This document shows positions 1 through 10,901 of a stretch of 64,000 nt of DNA, piece by piece. Position numbers and translations under genes: made by a program. The stretch's first letter is position 1; each line of letters begins with the position of its first letter. Location: assembly GCF_003008515.1 (NCBI RefSeq), contig NZ_CP027668.1, positions 2,955,001-3,019,000 on the forward strand, given 5' to 3'. Origin of the DNA: Phreatobacter cathodiphilus (lineage in GTDB: Bacteria > Pseudomonadota > Alphaproteobacteria > Rhizobiales > Phreatobacteraceae). The notes beneath the pieces are model-generated. The model worked only from the letters and a program-made list of their open reading frames with translations, had not been told where the DNA came from and did not search any database.

Positions 1-1
1 G

Positions 2-100
2 CCGACGCTCGCCGCCTTCCGTACCGAGCGCGAGCGCATCGACAACCTGATGACCCGCGACCGCGCCGAAACCCGCGTCACGGCGCAGACCGGGCGCTGA
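2..100 (+). CDS. C-terminal end of an unidentified protein (cut by window edge)
   Basis: The plus strand is open from base 2 to a TGA at 98-100, giving the last 32 residues of a protein that starts outside the window. The fragment is polar and charged, rich in Arg, Glu and Thr, and probably helical. It carries no motif I can name. It ends 3 bp before the stop codon of the convergent trmFO gene, which is why I accept it as a real gene end rather than chance. Function cannot be assigned from this piece. Confidence 0.45.
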   Translation, partial: PTLAAFRTERERIDNLMTRDRAETRVTAQTGR

Positions 101-103
101 GGC

Positions 104-1519
104 CTATTCCGCGGCGATGCGCGCGGCGCCGCCGAGCCAGGCGTCGAAATCGGCCAGCGCCCGCGCGCTTAGCACCCTCTTGCGCGCCTGGCTCTTGGCC
201 GAGCCCTTCAGCCGCTGGCCGTCCGGCCCCTTGGTCGGCACGCCGGAGACCGGCGGGAACAGGCCGAAATTGACGTTCATCGGCTGGAACGAGCGCGGCC
301 CCTCGTCGATGGTCACCACGTGCCCGCCGGTGATGTGGTTGATCAGCGCGCCGTGGGCGGTCGTCGCCGGCGGCAGGGCCGGAGCCAGCCCCAGCCGCTC
401 GGCCGCCGCAAAGCGGCCGACCATGCCGCCGATGGCGGCGCTCTCCACATAGCCCTCGCATCCCGTGATCTGGCCGGCGAAGCGCAGCCGCGGCTCGGCC
501 TTGAGGCGCAGCGTCTCGTCCAGCACCTTCGGCGAATTGAGATAAGTGTTGCGGTGGATGCCGCCGAGCCGGGCGAACTCGGCCTTTTCCAGACCGGGGA
601 TCATGCGGAAGATCGCGGCCTGCTCGCCATATTTCAGCTTGGTCTGGAAGCCGGTCATGTTGAACAGCGTGCCGAGCTTGTTGTCCTGGCGGAGCTGGAC
701 GACGGCATAGGCCTTGACCGTCGGATTGTGCTTGTTCGTGAGGCCCACCGGCTTCATCGGCCCCCAGCGCAGCGTCTCGCGGCCGCGCTCGGCCATCACC
801 TCGATGGGCAGGCAGCCGTCGAAATAGGGCGTGCCCTCCCACTCCTTGAACTCGGTCTTCTCCGCCGCCAGCAGCGCGTCGATGAAGGCCTCGTACTGGT
901 CCCTGTCCAGCGGGCAGTTGATGTAGTCGGCGCCGGTGCCGCCGGGCCCCGCCTTGTCGTAGCGCGACTGGAACCAGGCCTTGTCCATGTCGATGGAGTC
1001 GAAATGGACGATCGGCGCGATGGCGTCGAAGAAGGCGAGCTCCTTCTCGCCCGTGAGCCCCCCGACGGCGGCGGCGAGCGCGGGAGACGTCAGCGGACCC
1101 GTTGCGATGATCACGCTGTCCCAGTCCGCCGGCGGCAGGCCGGCGACCTCCTCCCGCACGATGGTGACGAGAGGATGGGCCTCGAGCGCCGCGGTGACCG
1201 CCTGCGAGAAGCCGTCGCGGTCGACGGCGAGCGCGCCGCCCGCCGGCACCTGATGGGCGTCGCCCATGCGCATGATGAGCGAGCCCATACGCCGCATCTC
1301 CGCATGCAGCAGGCCGACGGCGTTGGTCTCGGCGTCGTCCGACCGGAAGGAATTGGAGCAGACGAGCTCGGCGAGGCCCTCGGTCTTGTGGGCCTCCGTG
1401 CCGCGCACCGGGCGCATCTCGTGCAGCACCACGGGCACGCCGGCCTCGGCGATCTGCCAGGCGGCCTCGGATCCGGCGAGGCCGCCGCCGACGACATGGA
1501 TGGGGGCGATCTGGGTCAT
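104..1519 (-). CDS. trmFO: methylenetetrahydrofolate-tRNA-(uracil-5-)-methyltransferase TrmFO
   Basis: Folate- and FAD-dependent enzyme that makes 5-methyluridine at position 54 of the tRNA T-loop, acting in the cytoplasm. The 471-residue protein has the usual family length. An FAD-binding glycine-rich loop ([11 protein letters not shown]) lies at residues 11-21. Two cysteines in conserved settings, C54 in LVCSNSF and C202 in NCPLD, match the two functional cysteines known in the family. The C-terminal half carries the TGCEGYVES segment that contacts FAD. The reading frame stays open 15 codons further upstream, but only the ATG at 1519 places the FAD loop at the normal distance from the N-terminus. 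It converges with the truncated gene at 2-100 and stands alone. Confidence 0.93.
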   Translation of the reverse strand: MTQIAPIHVVGGGLAGSEAAWQIAEAGVPVVLHEMRPVRGTEAHKTEGLAELVCSNSFRSDDAETNAVGLLHAEMRRMGSLIMRMGDAHQVPAGGALAVDRDGFSQAVTAALEAHPLVTIVREEVAGLPPADWDSVIIATGPLTSPALAAAVGGLTGEKELAFFDAIAPIVHFDSIDMDKAWFQSRYDKAGPGGTGADYINCPLDRDQYEAFIDALLAAEKTEFKEWEGTPYFDGCLPIEVMAERGRETLRWGPMKPVGLTNKHNPTVKAYAVVQLRQDNKLGTLFNMTGFQTKLKYGEQAAIFRMIPGLEKAEFARLGGIHRNTYLNSPKVLDETLRLKAEPRLRFAGQITGCEGYVESAAIGGMVGRFAAAERLGLAPALPPATTAHGALINHITGGHVVTIDEGPRSFQPMNVNFGLFPPVSGVPTKGPDGQRLKGSAKSQARKRVLSARALADFDAWLGGAARIAAE

Positions 1520-1564
1520 GCGGGGACTTCTAGGGCGCAGAGCCTTCGGCGGCAAGCAAGGCAC

Positions 1565-1840
1565 TCAATCCGTCGCTGCGCGCACCGGTCGGCAATCATA
1601 GAGAGCGGAATGCAGATCGCGCAGAAAGGCGTCCGAAAATACCCGCTCCCGGATGGCCTCCTTCATCAGCGGCAGCAATCCGGCCTCGGACAAGTCCAAT
1701 GGACGGTTGGCCATTCGTCCATTCGTCCACCAGGAAAATCGGATTTCCTCTTCGTTCTTCGATTTGATCAGAAGCCTCTCGATGCGGTGACCGCCAATAT
1801 CCGCTCTCGCAAGTTCCTTCGCATAGTCCGTATCCCTCAC
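1565..1840 (-). CDS. small conserved-looking hypothetical protein
   Basis: A 91-residue soluble protein of unknown function. It starts with GTG, preceded by a GGAG ribosome-binding site about 8 nt upstream. That start overlaps the TGA of the upstream hydrolase-like gene by 4 bp (GTGA), so the two are probably translationally coupled. The protein is highly charged at the N-terminus and contains two Trp in a row (SWWTN, about residues 36-40). It has no signal peptide, membrane segment or recognisable domain. Coupling suggests it works with, or regulates, the membrane hydrolase, but that is inference. Confidence 0.6.
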   Translation of the reverse strand: MRDTDYAKELARADIGGHRIERLLIKSKNEEEIRFSWWTNGRMANRPLDLSEAGLLPLMKEAIRERVFSDAFLRDLHSALYDCRPVRAATD

Positions 1841-3762
1841 TTCTTTTCTCCCTGCTGGACTCCTGCCTGAGAAGCCCGCGCGGCGATCACCCTGCGGAAG
1901 GCCGGCTCGCCGAGGACTGCGAGGGCGAGCGCGCGGATGTGCTCGGTCTCGGCTTTCCTGCCCGGTTCGCGCTTCCAGTAATGGGTGTGGTTGAAGTAGC
2001 CGCCGAGGAGGGTGGTCCGCAGCGGCACGTTCACCGTCCCCGGGGAGAGCTTGTCGTTGATCGGCCCGCCGATGAAATCGCCCTTCACGACGAAGCGCTG
2101 TGAAAAATAGAGATTGGTCCAGCAGGTCAGTGCGAACATCGCCGAATGCTGCAGGCGCTCAGGCACGTCCGGCACGTGCCTGTCGTCTGCACTGCCCTCG
2201 CGAAACAGGACACGGCCCTTCTCACCGGGGCTCTCGGCCGGCGGTGCCACCGGGAATTCGCGGAGCTTTACCTTCTTCCCCAGGGTCTTCGGGTCACCGT
2301 CATCGGTCAAGAGCAGCGCGGCGAGAGTGAGCGGGCTGCCCAGCGTGACGAAATCGCTGATGCGCCACGGCGAGGCCGTCAGGCCATTGGCAAAGCCTGT
2401 CCGCTGTTCGCGACAGAACACCTCGAAGGCCCAGCGGACCACCGCCTGATAGGTGAGCGCCGTTCCCGCGCGCGGGCCGCTCTCCGGCTCCCAGGTCAGG
2501 CCGCTGTCAGTCTCGGCGAGGCGGAAGGTGGTCTTGCGCAGGGCATCGTCGGGCATGGTGTCGATCGGACGGAGGGCTGCGGCCGTCATGTCCGTCAGCT
2601 GCAGGCTCGACATCTGCTTAACGAAGAAGGCGCGCAGCACGTCGTAGGCGATGACGGTGCCGAGGCTGTGCGAGACGACGACGATGCGGTCGTAGCGCGG
2701 CCGGCCGCCGGACCGGCGCTGGTGCAGATCCGTCAGCACCTCCAGTCCCAGTTGGCGAATACGGTTGCGCGCCTCGATGTTGTCCGGCGCGTCGCGCAGG
2801 TAGCGGGCGCAGTCGCCGACATAGGGCACCAGAAAGATCGCCGCGAGTGCGAGGAACAGCGCCAGGAAGCCGAGGAGCCAAGGCGCGGCAGCCTTGAACA
2901 TCACAGTCAGGAATATGAGGTCGAAGGCGGTCTGGACATCGACGACGGAGCCGCTTGCGGCACGGATGCCGACGGTCAGCGACAGGAACGGTCCCCAGAG
3001 AACGATGCCGAGCGCCACTCCCGCCACGACGAGCATGCCGCCGATGGCAGCGCGGGTTCCGAGGAAGATGAAGAGGCCGGCCAGGACCGGGACGAGGGTC
3101 AGGAGGACGATGCCGTTCCAGTACCCGACGAAGGCGAGGACCGCGAACGCGGCGAAGACGGCGAGCGCCGCCGGCACCCCCTTGGCAAGACAGAACCCGG
3201 CGACCACCGAAGCGACGGCGCCGAGGACGAGAAAGGCGGCGGCGACCGGCTCGGCCGCTTCGACGGCACGCTGCTGCAAGGCTGCTGTCGAAGTACCGGT
3301 CAGGGTAAGGCCGATCACCCAGGCGAGATGCACCGTGGCCATCATCGCCCCGGTCATCAGGCCGACAACGGCATACCACAGCCAGGTGGCGTCGCGCGGC
3401 AGGGCGCTGCGATCGCGCTTGGCGAGGTCGCAGAGCCACAGCAGCACGGCGACGAGGCGGGTTCCCGACATCTGGTCCGCCCAGTAGAGCTCGAAGAAGT
3501 CGTAGCGCCGGCCCTCGCCGCCGATCGCCTTGGTCGACACGGACTTGAGGTCGAAGAAGCCGTCCTTGCCGACATAGGGCTTGATCCAGCGGCCGATGGC
3601 GCCGGCATCCTCCGGCTCGCCCAGGACGGCATTCGCCACGCCCAGCATGGTCTCCATCGGGCGCTGGTCGCCGATGCCGTGGAACACGAGGACTGCTGTG
3701 CGCGGCGCCGGCGGCGGAACCGCCTTCTCCTGCTGCTTATCGACCGGCGTCGGGTCAGCCAT
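1837..3762 (-). CDS. membrane-embedded alpha/beta-hydrolase-like protein
   Basis: A 641-residue protein that looks like a serine hydrolase split by a membrane domain. Near the N-terminus is VFHGIGDQRP (about residues 26-35), an oxyanion-type HG loop of alpha/beta hydrolases. Five or more hydrophobic helices follow between about residues 100 and 320. The nucleophile-elbow-like VVSHSLGT then appears, with candidate Ser366. A later DFVTLGSPL segment is typical of lipase-like folds. I chose the ATG at 3762 because a GGAGGG site precedes it by about 7 nt. The upstream in-frame ATG at 3801 lies inside a strong hairpin and has no such site. Substrate is unknown; lipid or ester hydrolysis at the inner membrane is a guess from the fold. 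Confidence 0.7.
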   Translation of the reverse strand: MADPTPVDKQQEKAVPPPAPRTAVLVFHGIGDQRPMETMLGVANAVLGEPEDAGAIGRWIKPYVGKDGFFDLKSVSTKAIGGEGRRYDFFELYWADQMSGTRLVAVLLWLCDLAKRDRSALPRDATWLWYAVVGLMTGAMMATVHLAWVIGLTLTGTSTAALQQRAVEAAEPVAAAFLVLGAVASVVAGFCLAKGVPAALAVFAAFAVLAFVGYWNGIVLLTLVPVLAGLFIFLGTRAAIGGMLVVAGVALGIVLWGPFLSLTVGIRAASGSVVDVQTAFDLIFLTVMFKAAAPWLLGFLALFLALAAIFLVPYVGDCARYLRDAPDNIEARNRIRQLGLEVLTDLHQRRSGGRPRYDRIVVVSHSLGTVIAYDVLRAFFVKQMSSLQLTDMTAAALRPIDTMPDDALRKTTFRLAETDSGLTWEPESGPRAGTALTYQAVVRWAFEVFCREQRTGFANGLTASPWRISDFVTLGSPLTLAALLLTDDGDPKTLGKKVKLREFPVAPPAESPGEKGRVLFREGSADDRHVPDVPERLQHSAMFALTCWTNLYFSQRFVVKGDFIGGPINDKLSPGTVNVPLRTTLLGGYFNHTHYWKREPGRKAETEHIRALALAVLGEPAFRRVIAARASQAGVQQGEKK

Positions 3763-3782
3763 TCCCATCCCTCCACAGCACG

Positions 3783-3816
3783 AGGCCGCCCGATCGGACA
3801 TCCGAACGGGCGGCCT
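3783..3816 (-). terminator. strong hairpin between clpB and the hydrolase gene
   Basis: AGGCCGCCCG (3783-3792) pairs with CGGGCGGCCT (3807-3816). Inside these arms TCGGA and TCCGA pair again, with one A/A mismatch between the two stems. It lies in the 93 bp between clpB and the downstream gene. No T-run follows on the minus strand, so it may be a weak terminator or an mRNA-stabilising structure rather than a classical intrinsic terminator. Confidence 0.5.
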
Positions 3817-3855
3817 GGCAAGAGGGTTGTATTCCCGATGCGGTGCAGCCGGTAG

Positions 3856-6453
<2,598 letters not shown>

Positions 6454-6788
6454 GAAAGGTCACTCCCTTGCCCGTCCCTCTCGTCTCCGCTGAGCCCGAA
6501 AGAAAACGTCCGACCGTTGGATTGCCGGCCCCGAAGGCACCGGCTTGCCGCGGATATGGGGGCCTCACGCGGCCGTGAGAAGAGCGGGCGGCGGACTTTT
6601 TGAGGCGGGTCAAACGGGCCGGCATGGACCGCCGGCGGGGAACACGATCGGACACGGCAACGGCGCCGCCCCCTCACCCGCACGGCCCCTCGCTCTGCGG
6701 GCTCGCCGGGGATGACGGCCGGTGTTTGCAAGGTTGAGCCGCGTCTTCGTCGCTTGACCCCGGCGGAGGCTATGCCTCACTTCCCGCC
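6454..6788. other. intergenic region between divergent clpB and MOSC gene
   Basis: A 335-bp gap between two divergently transcribed genes. Besides the heat-shock promoter candidate at 6554-6582, it holds GC-rich sequence with no convincing reading frame or RNA. The plus-strand promoter for the MOSC gene must lie in the right part; a TTGACC at about 6755 has no clear -10 partner. Confidence 0.5.
6554..6582 (-). promoter_or_regulatory. candidate RpoH (sigma-32) promoter of clpB
   Basis: Read on the minus strand, CTTCTCA (6582-6576) is followed after 13 nt by CCCCCATAT (6562-6554), about 100 bp upstream of clpB. The second element matches the heat-shock -10 consensus CCCCATNT. The first keeps only the CTT of the usual CTTGAAA. 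The spacer itself is a small palindrome, CTCACG-CGGC-CGTGAG. The location before a classical heat-shock gene makes the assignment plausible. Confidence 0.45.
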
Positions 6789-7589
6789 ATGACCGACACA
6801 GCCCCCGCCCGCATCACCGCCCTCTACCGCTATCCCGTGAAGGGCCTCTCCGCCGAGCCGCTGACCGAGGCCGCCCTGGCCGGCGGCGCCCATTTCCCCG
6901 GCGACCGCCTTTTCGCCGTGGAGAACGGCCCCTCCGGCTTCGACCCGGCGAACCCCGAACACCAGCCGAAGCAGAAATTCCTCGTCCTCGCCCGCCAGGC
7001 CGCGCTGGCGAAGCTGAAGACGCGCTACGACGATGCCGGCCACACCCTCTCCATCGTCACCGACGAGGTCGAGGTCGCCCGCGGCGATCTGCGGACGCCG
7101 GAGGGCCGCGCCGCGATCGAGGACTTCTTCCGCATGTTCCTCGCCAAGGAGCTCGCCGGCGCGCCGAAGGTGCTGGAGGGCCCGCCCGGCTTCCGCTTCA
7201 TGGATTCGCGCTCCGGCTTCGTCTCGATCATCAACCTCGCCAGCGTCCGCGCGCTGGAGACGGAGACGGGCATGTCCATCGATCCCATCCGCTTCCGTGC
7301 CAACATCTACATCGACGGCGTGCCGGCCTTCTCCGAGTTCGACTGGGTCGGCAAGCGCATCACCCTCGGCGGCGCCGCCCTGCGTGGCCTGAAGCGCACC
7401 GAGCGCTGCGCCGCGACGACCGTCAACCCGGCCACCGCCGTGCGCGACCTGATGATCCCCGCCGTGCTGATGCGCAGCTACGGCCATGCCGACTGCGGCA
7501 TCTATTGCGCCGTCGCCCAGGGCGGGCGCATCGCCGTCGGCGACACGCTGAAGATCACCGACGAGGACGCGGCGGGCGTCGCGTTCTGA
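6789..7589 (+). CDS. MOSC domain-containing protein
   Basis: Molybdenum-cofactor-sulfurase C-terminal (MOSC) family protein of 266 residues. An N-terminal beta-barrel-like MOSC_N segment (about 8-95, starting ITALYRYPVKGLSAEPL) precedes the MOSC domain (about 110-255). The domain carries the family signature RCAATTVNPATAVRD and the YGHADCGIY segment with its conserved Cys. Family members bind molybdenum cofactor or its sulfurated form; some act as N-hydroxylated-compound reductases (YcbX, mARC). No electron-transfer domain is fused here, so a partner would be needed for such activity. The stop lies 3 bp from the convergent stop of the carboxylase gene. The physiological substrate is unknown. 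Confidence 0.85.
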   Translation: MTDTAPARITALYRYPVKGLSAEPLTEAALAGGAHFPGDRLFAVENGPSGFDPANPEHQPKQKFLVLARQAALAKLKTRYDDAGHTLSIVTDEVEVARGDLRTPEGRAAIEDFFRMFLAKELAGAPKVLEGPPGFRFMDSRSGFVSIINLASVRALETETGMSIDPIRFRANIYIDGVPAFSEFDWVGKRITLGGAALRGLKRTERCAATTVNPATAVRDLMIPAVLMRSYGHADCGIYCAVAQGGRIAVGDTLKITDEDAAGVAF

Positions 7590-7592
7590 CGG

Positions 7593-10500
7593 CTAGCGCG
7601 GTGCGATGAAGGGCCGGCGCTTGGCCGGGCCCTTCTCGACCGGCGCCGCCGACTTCAGCGCCCGCATGATCCAGTGGCGGGATTCCGCCGGGTCGATGAC
7701 GCCGTCGATCTCCAGGAAGGCCGCCATGTTGACCGCCTTGCCCTTCTGGTAGAGCTCGGCGACGTGGCGCTGGTAGGTCGCCTCGCGCTCGGCCGGGTCG
7801 GCGATGGCGGCGAGTTCGTTGCGGTAGGCGAGCCTGACGGCCCCTTCGAGGCCCATGCCGCCGAACTCGCCGGTGGGCCAGGAGACGATGAAGACCGGCG
7901 CCTGGAACGAGCCCGCCGCCATGGCCTGGGCGCCGAGCCCGTAGCCCTTGCGCAGCACGATGGTCATCAGCGGCACGGTGAGCGTCGCCCCCGACAGGAA
8001 CAGCCGCGAAACCCGCCGCACCAGCGCCGTCTCCTCCGCCGGCGGCCCCACCATGAAGCCGGGCGTGTCGCAGAGGGAGAGGACCGGCAGGCCGTAGCCC
8101 TCGCAGAGTTCGAGGAAGCGGGCGCCCTTCTCGGCGCCCTCGGCGTCGATGGCGCCGCCGAGGTGTCGCGGATTGTTCGCGATGAGCCCCATCGGCCGGC
8201 CCTCGACCCGGATCAGGGCGGTGATCATGCCGACGCCGTGGGCGGCCCTCAGTTCCATCACCGAGCCCGCGTCGGCGAGGAGGTCGATCACCGCGCGGAT
8301 GTCGTAGGCACGCAGCCGGTTTTCCGGGATGGCGGCGCGCAGCCGTTCCTGATCGGCGGCGGTCCACTCCGCCACCGGCCCCTGGAAATAGGCGAGGTAG
8401 CGCTTGGCCGCAGCCACCGCCTCCGCCTCGTCCTTCACCAGCAGGTCGACCACGCCGTTCGGCACCTGTACCGCCATCGGCCCGACCTCCTCGGGCGTGA
8501 AGACGCCGAGGCCCCCGCCCTCGATCATGGCGGGGCCGCCCATGCCGAGATTGGCGTTCTCGGTGGCGATGATGACGTCGCAGCAGCCGGCGACCGCGGC
8601 GTTGCCGGCGAAGCAGCGGCCGGAGACGATGGCGACCGTCGGCGCCCGCCCGCTGTGGCCGGCGAGCATGCGGAAGGTCGGCACGTCGAGCCCGGCGACG
8701 CCCATGTAGTCGGTCTCGCCCGGCCGCCCTCCCCCGCCCTCGGCGAAGACGACGATGGGCAGGCGCTGCTCCTCCGCCAGGCGGAACATCCGGTCCATCT
8801 TCTTGTGGTTCATGAAGCCCTGGGTGCCGGCGAAGACCGTGTAGTCGTAGGTCATCGCCATGCAGCGGGCGGCCTCCTCGCCGAACAGGCCGGCATTGAC
8901 CGTGCCGACGCCGCAGATCAGCCCGTCTGCCGGGCTCATCTCGCGCAGCTCCTCGAGGCTGCGGCGGCGGCGCTGGGCCGCCAGCGCCAGGGCGCCGTAT
9001 TCCATGAAACTGCCGTCGTCGCAGAGGTCGGCGATGTTCTCGCGCGCCGTGCGCTGGCCGGTCTTGCGCCGCCGCGCCACGGCCTTCGGGCGGCGATGGT
9101 CCTGGAGCGCGTCGTGCATGTCGAGGACTTCGGCGAGATCGGCACGGATGGCCCCGTGGGCATCCCCCGCCCCGGTCTCCCCGGCCTCGGCGGCGATGTC
9201 GGCGGGTTCGAGGAAGGCCAGCGCCTCGCCGGCATCGGCCTGATCTCCGGCCTTCAGCGGCAGGGCGCGGACGATGCCGGCGCGTTCCGCCAGCACCACG
9301 TGCTCCATCTTCATCGCCTCGATGACGGCGACCTGCCGGCCCGCGGCCACCGCCTCGCCCTCGGCGACGTCGATGGAGACGATGCGCCCGCTCATCGGTG
9401 CCGCCACCGGCTCGGTGCCCTCGGGGCGGGAGGCTGCGAGCTTCGCCATGGCGGGCCCCGCGGCCCCCGCCGCGAACCGCGTCACCCGCGGCGTCGCGAT
9501 CAGCCGCGCCGCGTTCCTTTCGACGTAGGCGGTGTCGACCCGAGCCGCCAGCACGTCATCGTCCGCCAGCAGGGCCTGCAGCACGGAAAGATTGGTCTCG
9601 ACGCCCTCGATGCGGAACTCGGCCAGCGCCCGGAAGGCCTTGGCTGCCGCGGCGCGCCAGTCGCCGGACGGTGCGTGGGCGATGACCTTGGCGAGCAGCG
9701 AGTCGAAGCTCGTCACCGTGCGATAGCCGGCATGGGCGAAGGTCTCGACGCGGATACCCGGCCCTCCCGGCGGATCGAAGGCGGCGAGCGTGCCGCCGGT
9801 CGGGGTAGCGCTGCCGTCGGCGGCCATGCGCTCCATGTTGACGCGCAGCTGCACCGCCGTGCCGCGGGCGCTCACCCTCTCCTGCGACAGGCCGAGAGCG
9901 GCCAGCGTCTCGCCCGCCGCGAGGCGGATCTGCGTCTGGACGAGATCGACGCCAGTGATCTCCTCGGTCACCGTGTGCTCCACCTGAAGGCGCGGATTGG
10001 CCTCCATGAAGACGAAGCGGCCGGCGGCCTCGTCGACGAGGAATTCCACCGTCGTCAGCGTGCGCACCTGCGCGGCGCGGGCGAGCGACACCGCCGCGGC
10101 GAAGATCGCCTCGCGCAATGCGGGGCCGAGACCCGGCGCGGGAGCGATCTCGATGAGTTTCTGATGGCGACGCTGCAGGCTGCATTCCCGCTCGAGCAAA
10201 TGCATCACCGCACCGCCCGCATCGCCGAGGATCTGCACCTCTACGTGTTTCGCCGGCCGGATCAGTTCCTCGACATAGAGCGCGTCGGAGCCGAAGGCGG
10301 CCTTCGCCTCCGATCCCGCGCGGAGAAAGGCGTCCGCGAGGCCGGACGCGTCGTCGACGACGCGCATGCCGCGGCCGCCGCCGCCGGCGAGCGCCTTGAC
10401 CATGACCGGCCGGCCGCCGAGGGACGCCATGAAGGCCTCGGCCTCGGCAAGCGTCGTCGCGCCAGAGGTGCCCTCGGCCAGCGGCACGCCGACCTCCGCC

Positions 10501-10865
10501 GCCAGCCGGCGGGCGGCGGCCTTGTCGCCGAACAGGGCGAGGGTCTCCGGCGCGGGGCCGATGAAGGTCAGGCCGGCCGCCGCACAGGCCCGGGCGAAAT
10601 CCGCATTCTCCGACAGGAAGCCGTAGCCGGGATGCACCGCTTCGCAACCCGCCTCCACCGCCGCCGCGACAACCGCGGCGATGTCGAGATAGGCGGCGGC
10701 ACCCGCGCCCGGCAGCGCGACGGCCGCGTCGGCGCGCACCACGTGCAGCGAGGCCTTGTCGTCGGAGGAATAGACCGCCACCGAGGCGATGCCGAGATCG
10801 GCCAGCGCCCGCGCCACCCGGATGGAGACCTCGCCACGGTTGGCGATCAGCACTTTCTGGAACAT
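7593..10865 (-). CDS. single-chain biotin-dependent acyl-CoA carboxylase (BC-BCCP-CT fusion)
   Basis: A 1090-residue polypeptide carrying all parts of a biotin-dependent carboxylase. Biotin carboxylase occupies about 1-455, with the ATP-grasp loop GGGGRGM near 161-167 and EANPRLQVEHTVTE near 288-301. The biotin carrier domain spans about 485-555, with the biotinylation motif EAMKM and Lys519. The carboxyltransferase, of the propionyl-CoA carboxylase beta type, fills about 570-1080. Normally these lie on two or more subunits. It converts an acyl-CoA plus bicarbonate and ATP to a carboxyacyl-CoA; which acyl-CoA is not evident. It lies 36 bp downstream of an acyl-CoA ligase gene on the same strand, so ligase product is the likely substrate. 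The ATG at 10865 gives the standard MFQKVLIANRGE start. Confidence 0.9.
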   Translation of the reverse strand: MFQKVLIANRGEVSIRVARALADLGIASVAVYSSDDKASLHVVRADAAVALPGAGAAAYLDIAAVVAAAVEAGCEAVHPGYGFLSENADFARACAAAGLTFIGPAPETLALFGDKAAARRLAAEVGVPLAEGTSGATTLAEAEAFMASLGGRPVMVKALAGGGGRGMRVVDDASGLADAFLRAGSEAKAAFGSDALYVEELIRPAKHVEVQILGDAGGAVMHLLERECSLQRRHQKLIEIAPAPGLGPALREAIFAAAVSLARAAQVRTLTTVEFLVDEAAGRFVFMEANPRLQVEHTVTEEITGVDLVQTQIRLAAGETLAALGLSQERVSARGTAVQLRVNMERMAADGSATPTGGTLAAFDPPGGPGIRVETFAHAGYRTVTSFDSLLAKVIAHAPSGDWRAAAAKAFRALAEFRIEGVETNLSVLQALLADDDVLAARVDTAYVERNAARLIATPRVTRFAAGAAGPAMAKLAASRPEGTEPVAAPMSGRIVSIDVAEGEAVAAGRQVAVIEAMKMEHVVLAERAGIVRALPLKAGDQADAGEALAFLEPADIAAEAGETGAGDAHGAIRADLAEVLDMHDALQDHRRPKAVARRRKTGQRTARENIADLCDDGSFMEYGALALAAQRRRRSLEELREMSPADGLICGVGTVNAGLFGEEAARCMAMTYDYTVFAGTQGFMNHKKMDRMFRLAEEQRLPIVVFAEGGGGRPGETDYMGVAGLDVPTFRMLAGHSGRAPTVAIVSGRCFAGNAAVAGCCDVIIATENANLGMGGPAMIEGGGLGVFTPEEVGPMAVQVPNGVVDLLVKDEAEAVAAAKRYLAYFQGPVAEWTAADQERLRAAIPENRLRAYDIRAVIDLLADAGSVMELRAAHGVGMITALIRVEGRPMGLIANNPRHLGGAIDAEGAEKGARFLELCEGYGLPVLSLCDTPGFMVGPPAEETALVRRVSRLFLSGATLTVPLMTIVLRKGYGLGAQAMAAGSFQAPVFIVSWPTGEFGGMGLEGAVRLAYRNELAAIADPAEREATYQRHVAELYQKGKAVNMAAFLEIDGVIDPAESRHWIMRALKSAAPVEKGPAKRRPFIAPR

Positions 10866-10901
10866 GCGGAGCTTTCGCTTCTGGAAGGAAGGGGCGCGGC
10901 C

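Noticed and set aside
320-1870. Long plus-strand open frame opposite trmFO
   Set aside because: Composition is Arg/His/Gly-rich and mirrors the real gene on the other strand; no motif, and trmFO is certain.
7593-10865. Pyruvate carboxylase
   Set aside because: The C-terminal half is a crotonase-type carboxyltransferase, not the TIM-barrel pyruvate type, and the biotin domain is in the middle.
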